From NCBI GenBank assembly GCA_017303835.1, contig JAFLBI010000002.1:310001-374000 (forward strand): DNA of 64,000 nt. The letters are read 5' to 3'. The position numbers and the translations under genes were made by a program. Below, in pieces: positions 8,434 to 15,764 of this stretch (position 1 is its first letter; every line of letters begins with the position of its first letter). Origin of the DNA: Chitinophagales bacterium. Its GTDB lineage: Bacteria; Bacteroidota; Bacteroidia; Chitinophagales; Chitinophagaceae. The notes below the pieces were generated by a model. It was not told the origin of the DNA. It did not search any database and was given only the letters and a program-made list of their open reading frames with translations.

Positions 8434-9853
8434 GTACAGGTGGTGGTCCGTCAGGGAGCATGGCTTTCCAGACTTCATTACCTTTTCTTTTCAGAAATTC
8501 TGCACGGATATCTTTTCTGAGCTGTTCGTCCTCAAACAAATCAACCATAGTGGTGCCTAATGATTTTGCCGCAAACAACATACCCTTGTGTCCAATACTC
8601 ATACCTCCACAGGCTACCACAACCCAGGAGTGCCAAGGCGCTTTGTAAGGTGCTGTTACGGCGTTTAGTGTTATTTCCGGAACGATATAACTGATATCAC
8701 CTACATCGGTAGAACCACCATCAGGATCAGGTCTGGTGATTTCCATTGGCTTAATGCTGCCATCAATACCTCTAGCAGAATCACCATATGCACGCATGAT
8801 TTCATCGGCAAAGCGTATTTCCTCAGGAGTATATTTGATGGGTCCAACCAGTTGCATATTCTGATACAATGTTTTGGCTCCGGTTTCATTCACCAGTAAT
8901 TCGTACAAGCCATTCTCCATAAAGAAATCCACTTCTGTGCCCGTCATCATTGCTGCCCCTTTAGCTACTTCCTTCATTCTAGCTTCTACTGCTGCTACGC
9001 CACTTCTCTTCGAATCGCGAATCCAAATCCACACACTGGCTTCATCCGGAATCACATTTGGTACATTACCAGCTTGCTTATACACATAATGAATGCGTAC
9101 ACTGGGTTTTACATGCTCGCGCATAAAGTTCATACCGATATTGAATAACTCTGCTGCGTCCAAAGCGCTTTTACCATTCCATGGATCTGCAGCTGCGTGG
9201 GCTGATTTGCCTTTGAATTTGACTGTATAGCTCACTACTGCCTGTGAACTTTGCATATTGGCCAGGTTCTCATAATGCGGATGCCAGTCCAGACAAACAT
9301 CCAGGTCGTTGAATACACCGGCCCTTGCCATATAAACTTTTCCTGCTAGGTCTTCTTCAGCGGGTGTACCATAGAATCGAATGGTTCCTTTCAACTTTCC
9401 TGCAGCAATCAATTCTTTGATAGCGATGGCAGCACCGAGACTACCTGCACCAAACATGTTGTGCCCGCAACCATGTCCGGCAGCGCCGGGCTGTAAAGCT
9501 TGTTTTTGACTGCTGGCTTTTTGAGATAAACCGGGTAATGCATCAAATTCTCCGAGAATGCCGATGATCGGCTTGCCCGATCCATATTCAGCTATAAAAG
9601 CTGTAGGAATTGCTGCTATGTTTCTGGTTACACGAAACCCTTGTTTTTCCGCATAATCCGATAACACTTTGGCCGATTGATGCTCGCGCATGGCAATTTC
9701 CGCAAAGCTCCAGACTTGGTCACTCAGCTGAATCAGTGCCTGTTCATGCTGCTGAACTGAGCGAAGTACAGCTTGTTTGTTGGGTGAAGTGTTTTGCTGG
9801 CTAAAAAGCTGTGTAGATAGGCTTAGCAACAAAATAATTCCTGTTGATCTCAT
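8423..9853 (-). CDS. Secreted M20-family amidohydrolase
   Basis: The 476-residue protein has a signal peptide (MRSTGIILLLSLSTQLFSQQ) and the M20/AbgB-type amidohydrolase fold. The metal-site motif GHGCGHNMFGAG contains the Cys ligand typical of aminoacylase/AbgB-like members. GEFDALPG, GTPAEEDLAGK and DWHPHYE follow in the expected order, and a dimerisation insert lies near KSAHAAADPW. The enzyme hydrolyses an amide such as an N-acyl amino acid or aminobenzoyl-glutamate; the true substrate is unknown. Its start lies next to the 308-base region with the candidate small RNA and the first sulfur-regulon operator. Confidence 0.88.
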   Translation of the reverse strand: MRSTGIILLLSLSTQLFSQQNTSPNKQAVLRSVQQHEQALIQLSDQVWSFAEIAMREHQSAKVLSDYAEKQGFRVTRNIAAIPTAFIAEYGSGKPIIGILGEFDALPGLSQKASSQKQALQPGAAGHGCGHNMFGAGSLGAAIAIKELIAAGKLKGTIRFYGTPAEEDLAGKVYMARAGVFNDLDVCLDWHPHYENLANMQSSQAVVSYTVKFKGKSAHAAADPWNGKSALDAAELFNIGMNFMREHVKPSVRIHYVYKQAGNVPNVIPDEASVWIWIRDSKRSGVAAVEARMKEVAKGAAMMTGTEVDFFMENGLYELLVNETGAKTLYQNMQLVGPIKYTPEEIRFADEIMRAYGDSARGIDGSIKPMEITRPDPDGGSTDVGDISYIVPEITLNAVTAPYKAPWHSWVVVACGGMSIGHKGMLFAAKSLGTTMVDLFEDEQLRKDIRAEFLKRKGNEVWKAMLPDGPPPVPKQ

Positions 9854-9963
9854 GGCAAAGGGTTTGCTTAAATATACAAATCAATTCCTTCAGGAGAATA
9901 TTGTAGTGATCTTTCTACAAGAGTTTGGTAGTTACAGCGATATGCGACACTGGCTTAGAAAGA

Positions 9964-10076
9964 TAGTTTTGTACTGCAATCGTTGATCATTATCATATAC
10001 TGAGTGATAACAAACTTTGTTTTTGGTTTCAGGATGTAGCAAATCCCCCCGGAAATTCTTTTCCGGGGTTTTTTAT
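9964..10076 (+). ncRNA. Candidate small RNA (promoter-like box to terminator)
   Basis: The gap 9854-10161 holds no credible protein gene, yet it contains a strong plus-strand intrinsic terminator (10047-10076). The left neighbour is transcribed away from it, so a transcript stopping there must begin within the gap. TAGTTTTG at 9964-9971 matches the Bacteroidota -7 element TAnnTTTG exactly, which predicts a transcript of about 100 bases starting near 9977. A short stem, TTATCA (9990-9995) with TGATAA (10005-10010), lies inside. I find no convincing -33 element and no known RNA family. The feature span includes the promoter box. Confidence 0.35.
10047..10076 (+). terminator. Intrinsic terminator with no upstream gene
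   Basis: CCCCGGAAA (10047-10055) pairs perfectly with TTTCCGGGG (10060-10068) around a TTCT loop, followed by a run of six T. The T-run is on the plus strand only. It isolates the sulfur-regulon promoter just downstream from anything transcribed upstream. Confidence 0.85.
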
Positions 10077-10093
10077 TACATTGAATGGTTATA

Positions 10094-10109
10094 TGTGACT
10101 GTGGTCACT
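10094..10109. promoter_or_regulatory. CRP-type operator upstream of soxB
   Basis: TGTGACTGTGGTCACT is a palindrome with half-sites TGTGAC and GTCACT, one base off the locus consensus TGTGAC-N4-GTCACA. Its centre (10101.5) lies 33.5 bases before CATTTTCA, a weak match to the -7-like boxes seen at the same spacing behind the other three operators. A better TTTG lies four bases further. It is one of four such sites in this locus. Confidence 0.7.
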
Positions 10110-10161
10110 CATGCGCTACTTTAAAGCCCGCATTTTCATTTGATAAACAAGAACGATTGCC

Positions 10162-11970
10162 ATGTCAACACACAAGCAAAACACATGCACCTGTCATGCA
10201 TGCGTTGAAAAAGCCATTTCTGATCAGGAACGTAAAGCTCACCAGACGACGGTTGCGGAAAGTAGGCGCGACTTTCTTCGCAATGCAGGTAAGTTGGGTT
10301 TAGGTGTTGGTGGGGGTTTGCTTGCTTCGCCTTTGGCTGCCAGTAGTTTAGCAGATCAGGATCAGGCCGGGCAGTTCAAAGAGATGGCTCAAAGTAAAGT
10401 GATTGAGCAAGGTAAAGCCAAGCGCATTACTTTATTGCACACAGCAGACATCCATGCGCAATTGATGGTGCATGATGAGTTTTTCTGGGAAAATGAGCAA
10501 CCTGTTTATCGTAAACGTGGCGGATTTGCCACTTTGAAAACAATGCTAGACCGTTTACGGAAAGATAATCCGGCAAACACGCTGCTGATTGATGGCGGTG
10601 ATTGTTTTCAGGGTAGTGGCGTGGCTGCCATGAGTAAGGGTAAAGCGATTGTGCCCCTGATGAATCAAATTGGGTATGATATTATGCTACCAGGTAACTG
10701 GGAAGTAGTCTATGGCAAAGAAATGATGATGCAGGATATGTTTGCGTATAACGGTGTGAAAGTATGTGCAAACATGTTTCATGATACCAATGATGAAAGA
10801 AAAGGTGAATTGATCTTTCCTCCATACCATGTCCGTTACATTGGTGGCATCAAGATTGGCTTCATTGGATATAATGATCCACTTACGCCTAAGCGTCAAT
10901 CGCCTGCTTACAGCGATGGTATCAAGTTTAGTTTTCCTGAACAGAATATTGAGCAATATGTGCGCATACTACGAGAGTATGAGCAATGTCAGATGGTGTT
11001 TCTATTAACGCATATGGGTTTGGCACAGCAGGTAGGTTTGGCCAATATACCACAGGTGAAAGGAGTAGATTATATACTTGGGGCTGATACGCATGAACGT
11101 GTGAGAACACCTATTGAAGGAAAATTTGCGAAAGTGACTGAGCCCGGCGCATTTGGCTCTTTTGTAGCAAAGCTGGATATCGTAGTAGAAAAGGGTGTGG
11201 TGAAGGAACATACTTATCAGTTATTGGATGTAGACCCTGCAAGAGATAAGCCGGATCCCGCCATGGTGCAAATGGTTGCAGCAGCACGTGCGCCTTATGT
11301 AAAAGAGTTGAATAGGGTGATTGGTAAAACAAAAACGCCCTTGGTTCGCTATTATGTGATTGAAACGCCAATGGATAATATGATTACCGATGCCATTATG
11401 TGGAAGTTTCAACCGGATATAGCGCTGAGTAATGGTTTTCGTTTTTGTCCGCCACTAGTGCCAGATCCTGTAAAAGGCGAAGCAGATATAACCGTTGATT
11501 ATTTATGGAATATGCTGCCTGTAGACAGTGAAGCAAAGATTGGTGTGATCACAGGTAAGCAGCTGTGGGATTGGATGGAAAAAGAATTGCAAAACGCATT
11601 TGCCAAAGATCCCTCCAAGCGTTTCGGCGGCTGGGTGGTAAGATTCAAGGGGATGGAAGTGAATTTCACAATTGGCAATGTAGCTGGCAAACGGGTAAAT
11701 TGGATAAAAGTAAAAGGTGCGCCTGTAGTTATGGATAAGGAATACAGTTTTGTGGCTTGTGAGCGTGAGGGTGATCCTGATACCACTATTTGTAGAGTAG
11801 AAGGGGTAAAATCGCCAAAGCGTCTTGGTGCAAGCTTGCATACCATCATAGAGGAATACCTGAAAATACACTCTCCGGTTTCTCCAAAACTGGAGGGAAG
11901 ATGTACGGCTACAGATGCACCAAACACCTTGCTAACACAATTGCAGGGTGTGGGTTATACCTTTCGCTAA
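10162..11970 (+). CDS. soxB: SoxB-like thiosulfohydrolase with Tat signal
   Basis: The 602-residue protein belongs to the 5'-nucleotidase/SoxB dimetal phosphoesterase superfamily. A Tat signal (ESRRDFLRNAGKLGLGVGGG, residues 34-53) sends it folded to the periplasm. Metal motifs are TADIHAQL (Asp96, His98), DGGDCFQGS (Asp144, Asp147), GNWEVVYG (178-185), LLTHMGLA and LGADTHERV. In GNWE the His of the nucleotidase NHE motif is replaced by Trp, as I recall for the SoxB branch. SoxB cuts sulfate from a sulfur chain bound to the SoxYZ carrier, but no soxYZ, soxAX or soxCD is visible here. A CTCHAC Cys motif (Cys9, Cys11, Cys14) precedes the Tat signal and is unusual. An operator lies 52 bases upstream. 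A generic 5'-nucleotidase remains the alternative. Confidence 0.75.
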   Translation: MSTHKQNTCTCHACVEKAISDQERKAHQTTVAESRRDFLRNAGKLGLGVGGGLLASPLAASSLADQDQAGQFKEMAQSKVIEQGKAKRITLLHTADIHAQLMVHDEFFWENEQPVYRKRGGFATLKTMLDRLRKDNPANTLLIDGGDCFQGSGVAAMSKGKAIVPLMNQIGYDIMLPGNWEVVYGKEMMMQDMFAYNGVKVCANMFHDTNDERKGELIFPPYHVRYIGGIKIGFIGYNDPLTPKRQSPAYSDGIKFSFPEQNIEQYVRILREYEQCQMVFLLTHMGLAQQVGLANIPQVKGVDYILGADTHERVRTPIEGKFAKVTEPGAFGSFVAKLDIVVEKGVVKEHTYQLLDVDPARDKPDPAMVQMVAAARAPYVKELNRVIGKTKTPLVRYYVIETPMDNMITDAIMWKFQPDIALSNGFRFCPPLVPDPVKGEADITVDYLWNMLPVDSEAKIGVITGKQLWDWMEKELQNAFAKDPSKRFGGWVVRFKGMEVNFTIGNVAGKRVNWIKVKGAPVVMDKEYSFVACEREGDPDTTICRVEGVKSPKRLGASLHTIIEEYLKIHSPVSPKLEGRCTATDAPNTLLTQLQGVGYTFR

Positions 11971-11975
11971 CTGGC

Positions 11976-11991
11976 TGTGACATTTGTCACA
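11976..11991. promoter_or_regulatory. CRP-type operator upstream of the Crp/Fnr gene
   Basis: TGTGACATTTGTCACA is a perfect 16-base palindrome, starting five bases after the soxB stop. TTTG at 12017-12020 starts 33.5 bases after its centre. It precedes the regulator gene by 76 bases, which suggests autoregulation. Confidence 0.8.
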
Positions 11992-12067
11992 ACCGCTGAG
12001 GGTGTACGCAACGTTATTTGCATTGGTTTGTTCTGCTATTATTATTGAATCAAGTAATGGATTGTTC

Positions 12068-12700
12068 ATGACACTAGAGCAATTGAAGTTGTCGTTTCCA
12101 GGACTGGAAGCTGAGCTGTATGAGGAGTTATTGGCACATGCTGAACTGAAAGAGTATCCGGCAGGTTCCACCTTATTGCGGATTGGCCAGACCATTCGTT
12201 CAACCATGTTGGTACTGGAAGGTGTGGTGAAACTCTATCAGGAAGATGAGACTGGCAATGAGTTTTTGATTTATCACTTGCAGCCTGGTCAGGCTTGTGC
12301 GGTTTCAATGGTGTGTACCTATGCACAGGAAACTAGTCAGGTAATGGCCAGAACCCTAACAGATGTGGTTATGTTGACTATTCCACTTCAGTATATGGAC
12401 AGCTGGTTGTCTAAATACAAAAGCTGGCACTATTTTGTCATTAAGACCTATCGTTCAAGGTATGAGGAGCTCTTGAATACCATTAATGAAATTGCTTTTA
12501 AGAATATGGATGAAAGACTGGAATTTTACTTGCGCAGGCAGGTAAAGCAGTTTGGTCATCATGTGAAGTTGACACATCAGGAGATTGCAACAGATCTGAA
12601 TACATCCCGTGAGGTCATCAGCCGGCTGATGAAGAAGATGGAGAAAAATGGTTGGATACAAATCAACCGCAATTCCTTTGAGTGGATTAGAAAAGACTAA
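12068..12700 (+). CDS. Crp/Fnr-family transcriptional regulator of the sulfur locus
   Basis: I choose the ATG at 12068, which gives a standard 210-residue Crp/Fnr protein. An upstream in-frame start at 11984 would run through the operator. The cyclic nucleotide-type jelly roll covers about residues 10-120, the dimer helix about 115-145, and the winged helix about 150-208 with recognition region HQEIATDLNTSREVISRLMK. The phosphate-binding cassette of true cAMP receptors is not evident; instead QPGQACAVSMVC carries the only two cysteines (Cys77 and Cys83), candidate sensors of oxidants or persulfide. The half-site TGTGAC matches the CRP/FNR recognition type. Two operators flank the gene. Role and effector are inferred. 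Confidence 0.85.
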   Translation: MTLEQLKLSFPGLEAELYEELLAHAELKEYPAGSTLLRIGQTIRSTMLVLEGVVKLYQEDETGNEFLIYHLQPGQACAVSMVCTYAQETSQVMARTLTDVVMLTIPLQYMDSWLSKYKSWHYFVIKTYRSRYEELLNTINEIAFKNMDERLEFYLRRQVKQFGHHVKLTHQEIATDLNTSREVISRLMKKMEKNGWIQINRNSFEWIRKD

Positions 12701-12712
12701 AATTTCTTTCCC

Positions 12713-12728
12713 TGTGATTCCTGTCACA
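12713..12728. promoter_or_regulatory. CRP-type operator upstream of tauE
   Basis: TGTGATTCCTGTCACA has one mismatch to the locus consensus. A -7-like CAGTTTTG follows, with TTTG at 12754-12757, 33.5 bases from the operator centre. The exporter gene starts 46 bases downstream, and the predicted transcript start lies just before its ATG. Confidence 0.78.
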
Positions 12729-12774
12729 AATACTTCTTTTCAGGAAACGCAGTTTTGCCAGCAAATAAAAAAAT

Positions 12775-13590
12775 ATGGAAATAGCCGGATACATAGCTTC
12801 TTTGTTAATAGGATTGTCGCTTGGCTTAATTGGTGGCGGTGGCTCTATACTTACCGTACCGGTATTGGTATATCTGTTTGGTGTTGACCCTGTAAGTGCA
12901 ACGGCTTATTCATTATTTATTGTAGGCTCAACAAGCTTGGTTGGTGTTTATCCTAAATATCGCTCAAGTGAAGTGAATCTGAAGACTGCAATCATCTTTG
13001 GCATTCCGTCTATTCTTGCTGTGTATGCAACAAGAGCATGGATAGTGCCCGCAATTCCGAAAGAGGTGTTCAGTGTCGGAGATTTTGTAGTTACCAAGGC
13101 ACTGCTTATGATGATTTTGTTTGCAGTACTAATGGTGTTTGCTTCTGTATCTATGATCAGGGATAAAAAACAATCTGGTGCAACAGATGAAAATGCAGTT
13201 CAACATTTTAATTATCCCATGATCTTATTGGAAGGGACCATCGTGGGCGTCCTGACTGGTTTGGTGGGTGCCGGTGGTGGTTTTCTGATCATACCTGCTT
13301 TGGTACTTTTTAGCAAATTGCCAATGAAGCAAGCTGTGGGTACCTCACTCTTAATTATTGCAGCCAAGTCATTAATTGGTTTTACTGGCGATCTGGGTAA
13401 TATGGTTATGGATTGGACTTTATTGCTCTCTGTTGCAGCATTAGCTATTGTGGGCATTTTTATTGGAAACGGACTTAGTAAAAAAGTATCTGCATCCAGC
13501 TTGAAGAAAGGTTTTGGCTGGTTCGTACTGGTAATGGGCATTTACATTATTCTAAAGGAGTTGTTGTCAGCTGGCGTATCTGCACATTAA
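12775..13590 (+). CDS. TauE/SafE-family sulfite/organosulfonate exporter
   Basis: The 271-residue membrane protein has about eight hydrophobic segments in two repeated halves. Each half begins with the family glycine motif: SLGLIGGGGSILTVPVLVYL near the N-terminus and GLVGAGGGFLIIPALVLF near residue 160. TauE/SafE proteins move sulfite, sulfoacetate or related anions across the inner membrane, mostly outward. Here it would remove sulfite made by the persulfide dioxygenase encoded next door. It has its own operator-promoter and is followed by a further operator before the cstB-like gene. Confidence 0.85.
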   Translation: MEIAGYIASLLIGLSLGLIGGGGSILTVPVLVYLFGVDPVSATAYSLFIVGSTSLVGVYPKYRSSEVNLKTAIIFGIPSILAVYATRAWIVPAIPKEVFSVGDFVVTKALLMMILFAVLMVFASVSMIRDKKQSGATDENAVQHFNYPMILLEGTIVGVLTGLVGAGGGFLIIPALVLFSKLPMKQAVGTSLLIIAAKSLIGFTGDLGNMVMDWTLLLSVAALAIVGIFIGNGLSKKVSASSLKKGFGWFVLVMGIYIILKELLSAGVSAH

Positions 13591-13600
13591 AAATTTTATG

Positions 13601-13616
13601 TGTGACTTAAGTCATT
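13601..13616. promoter_or_regulatory. CRP-type operator upstream of the cstB-like operon
   Basis: TGTGACTTAAGTCATT has two mismatches in the right half-site relative to TGTGAC-N4-GTCACA. CATTTTTG follows, with TTTG at 13642-13645, again 33.5 bases from the centre. It probably drives the whole run of genes from 13673 to 20676, since no other operator of this type is visible there. Confidence 0.7.
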
Positions 13617-13672
13617 GATACGGCTTATTACTACCTACATTTTTGCATCATAAAAATTTAAAAATAGTTGCT

Positions 13673-15094
13673 ATGAAGATTGAACAAATCTATACAGGAT
13701 GTCTGGCTCAGGGAGCTTATTACATTGAAAGTGAAGGTGAGGCAGTGATCATTGATCCATTGCGTGAAGTACAGCCTTATATTCAGAAGGCAGAGCGAAA
13801 CGGAGCTAAGATTAAGTATGTGTTGGAAACGCATTTCCACGCAGACTTCGTTTCTGGTCACCTGGATTTGTCAAAGAAAACTGGTGCCCCCATCGTGTAC
13901 GGTCCTAATGCAAAACCAGATTTCGATTTCTATTCTGCAAAAGATGGTGAAGAACTGAAAGTAGGTAAGCTCACTATTCAGGTATTACACACACCTGGCC
14001 ACACCATGGAAAGTACTTGTTACCTGTTGAAAGATGCGCAGCAAAAGCCAGTTGGTTTGTTCAGTGGTGATACACTGTTTATTGGTGATGTTGGTCGTCC
14101 TGATTTGGCTCAGAAAGTAAAAGCTGATCTTACGCAGGAAATTTTGGCTGGTCATTTGTTCGACTCATTGCGTAATAAGATCATGACGCTGCCTGATGAG
14201 GTTATCGTTTATCCTGCACATGGCGCTGGTTCTGCATGTGGTAAAAATATGAGTAAGGAAACAACAGATACGCTCGGTAATCAGAAGAAGAACAATTATG
14301 CATTGCGTGCAGATATGACCAAAGAAGAATTCATTAAAGAAGTTACTGATGGTCTGGTAGCACCGCCTGCTTATTTCCCATTGAATGTAATGTTAAACAT
14401 TCAGGGTTATGAAAGTATTGATACTGTATTGGAGAGAGGATTAAAGGCGCTCTCACCTCAGGCGTTTGAAGCAGCTGCTACAGAAACAGGTGCTGTTGTA
14501 TTGGATGTTCGTCAGGCCCAGGTATTTGCGCAGGGTTTTGTACCTAACTCCATTAATATTGGTATTGATGGACAGTTTGCACCATGGGTTGGCGCTTTGA
14601 TTCCGGATATCCGCAAGGAAATACTCATCGTAGCTGAGCCTGGCACAGAAGAAGAAGTGGTAACGCGTCTGAGTCGTGTAGGATATGATTATGTTATTGG
14701 TTACCTGGAAGGTGGTGTTGAAGCATGGAGAAAAGCAGGTTTTGAAGTAGATAGCATTAAGAGTATCGATGCTGCAGAACTGGCTGCAATTCAGCAAAAG
14801 CAAAATGATGTGCGTATTCTGGATGTGCGCAAGAAGAGCGAACATTTTAGTGAGCATATTATAAACGCAGAAAATGCGCCATTGGATACAGTGAATGATG
14901 CAATGAGTTCACTGGATAAGGATGCAACTTACTATGTGCATTGTGCAGGTGGTTATCGCTCCATGATTTTTATTTCTATACTTCGTTCCAGAGGTTTCCA
15001 TAATCTGGTAGATGTAAAGGGTGGCTTTAAAGCCATTAAAGAGAGTGGTTTGTTCTCAGTAAGCGATTATGTATGCCCATCTACGATGCTTTAA
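13673..15094 (+). CDS. CstB-like persulfide dioxygenase-rhodanese fusion
   Basis: The ATG at 13673 gives 473 residues in three domains. Residues 1-235 are an ETHE1-like metallo-beta-lactamase fold with non-heme iron ligands in ETHFHADFVSGH (His54, His56), HTPGHTMEST (His110) and FSGDTLF (Asp133). Residues about 265-360 are a rhodanese fold without catalytic Cys (LIVAEPGTEEE replaces the loop). Residues about 365-465 are an active rhodanese with Cys424 in HCAGGYRS. This order matches S. aureus CstB, which oxidises persulfides to sulfite and combines it with sulfane sulfur to give thiosulfate. Cys189 in HGAGSACGK may correspond to the extra CstB cysteine (inference). It heads a tight operon; the next gene starts four bases after its stop. 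Confidence 0.88.
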   Translation: MKIEQIYTGCLAQGAYYIESEGEAVIIDPLREVQPYIQKAERNGAKIKYVLETHFHADFVSGHLDLSKKTGAPIVYGPNAKPDFDFYSAKDGEELKVGKLTIQVLHTPGHTMESTCYLLKDAQQKPVGLFSGDTLFIGDVGRPDLAQKVKADLTQEILAGHLFDSLRNKIMTLPDEVIVYPAHGAGSACGKNMSKETTDTLGNQKKNNYALRADMTKEEFIKEVTDGLVAPPAYFPLNVMLNIQGYESIDTVLERGLKALSPQAFEAAATETGAVVLDVRQAQVFAQGFVPNSINIGIDGQFAPWVGALIPDIRKEILIVAEPGTEEEVVTRLSRVGYDYVIGYLEGGVEAWRKAGFEVDSIKSIDAAELAAIQQKQNDVRILDVRKKSEHFSEHIINAENAPLDTVNDAMSSLDKDATYYVHCAGGYRSMIFISILRSRGFHNLVDVKGGFKAIKESGLFSVSDYVCPSTML

Positions 15095-15098
15095 TCTA

Positions 15099-15458
15099 AT
15101 GCATAACAAGAAATTCATATTGATTTGGTTGGTTTTGGCACTGCTTGTCGCTGCAGCTTGCAACAGAATAGTTGTCAACGGGCAGCGACAACCTGCCAGT
15201 GCTATTGTCTTAGATGTTCGTACAGCAGAGGAATATGCGCAAGGGCACTTACCAAAGGCAATCAATTACAATGTTTTGGATACACTTGCTTTTCAACAAC
15301 ACATACAGCAATTAGATAAACGCAAACATTACGTAGTGTACTGCAGAAGTGGAAAGCGGAGTAAAACCGCAGTGGCTAAAATGCAGGCTGCAGGTTTTCA
15401 GCACATTACAGAAATAGATGGTGGTATACAGGCGTATAAAGGAAAAATTGTACAATAA
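15099..15458 (+). CDS. Rhodanese lipoprotein
   Basis: Starting at 15099, the 119-residue protein has a hydrophobic signal ending in VAAAC (predicted lipidated Cys21) and one rhodanese domain with catalytic Cys82 in VYCRSGKRSKTA and the early motif VLDVRTAEEYAQGH. It would carry sulfane sulfur at the periplasmic face of a membrane. An upstream in-frame Met at 15069 lies inside the previous gene and is unlikely. The gene is squeezed between the CstB-like gene (4 bases) and the next rhodanese (10 bases). Confidence 0.82.
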   Translation: MHNKKFILIWLVLALLVAAACNRIVVNGQRQPASAIVLDVRTAEEYAQGHLPKAINYNVLDTLAFQQHIQQLDKRKHYVVYCRSGKRSKTAVAKMQAAGFQHITEIDGGIQAYKGKIVQ

Positions 15459-15468
15459 TTTATTCGTT

Positions 15469-15738
15469 ATGACAGCAACATTTGATACAGCAACAGCTTT
15501 ATTTGTAGATGTAAGAACCGAAGCTGAATACCAGGGTGGTCACAGAAAAGGGGCGTTGAATATTCCCTTACATGAATTGCCTTATCGTTTGAACGAGATT
15601 CAAGGTTTGGGTAAAGAACCTGTGGTGTTTTATTGCAGAAGTGGCAATAGAAGCGGTCAGGCTGTTGGCTATTTGCAGCAGCAGGGTTTTACCAATATTT
15701 ACAACGGAGGCAGTTTAGAAGAAGCACTGGCGCTATAA
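15469..15738 (+). CDS. Single-domain cytoplasmic rhodanese
   Basis: The ATG at 15469 gives 89 residues with no signal peptide: a minimal rhodanese with FVDVRTEAEYQGGH, catalytic Cys56 in FYCRSGNRSGQAV and the closing YNGGSLEEAL. It moves sulfane sulfur between small thiols or proteins in the cytoplasm. Together with its lipoprotein neighbour it gives one rhodanese on each side of the inner membrane. It belongs to the operon started by the CstB-like gene. Confidence 0.82.
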   Translation: MTATFDTATALFVDVRTEAEYQGGHRKGALNIPLHELPYRLNEIQGLGKEPVVFYCRSGNRSGQAVGYLQQQGFTNIYNGGSLEEALAL

Positions 15739-15764
15739 CTCGTCATACACAAAGACTTCCCTTC

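Noticed and set aside
10162..11970. Plain secreted 5'-nucleotidase instead of SoxB
   Set aside because: The NHE motif is GNWE, a Tat rather than Sec signal is present, and the operators place it in the sulfur regulon; kept as an alternative, not as the main call.
11984..12067. Longer N-terminus for the Crp/Fnr regulator
   Set aside because: It would begin inside the operator palindrome and add 28 residues not found in this family; the start at 12068 gives standard length.
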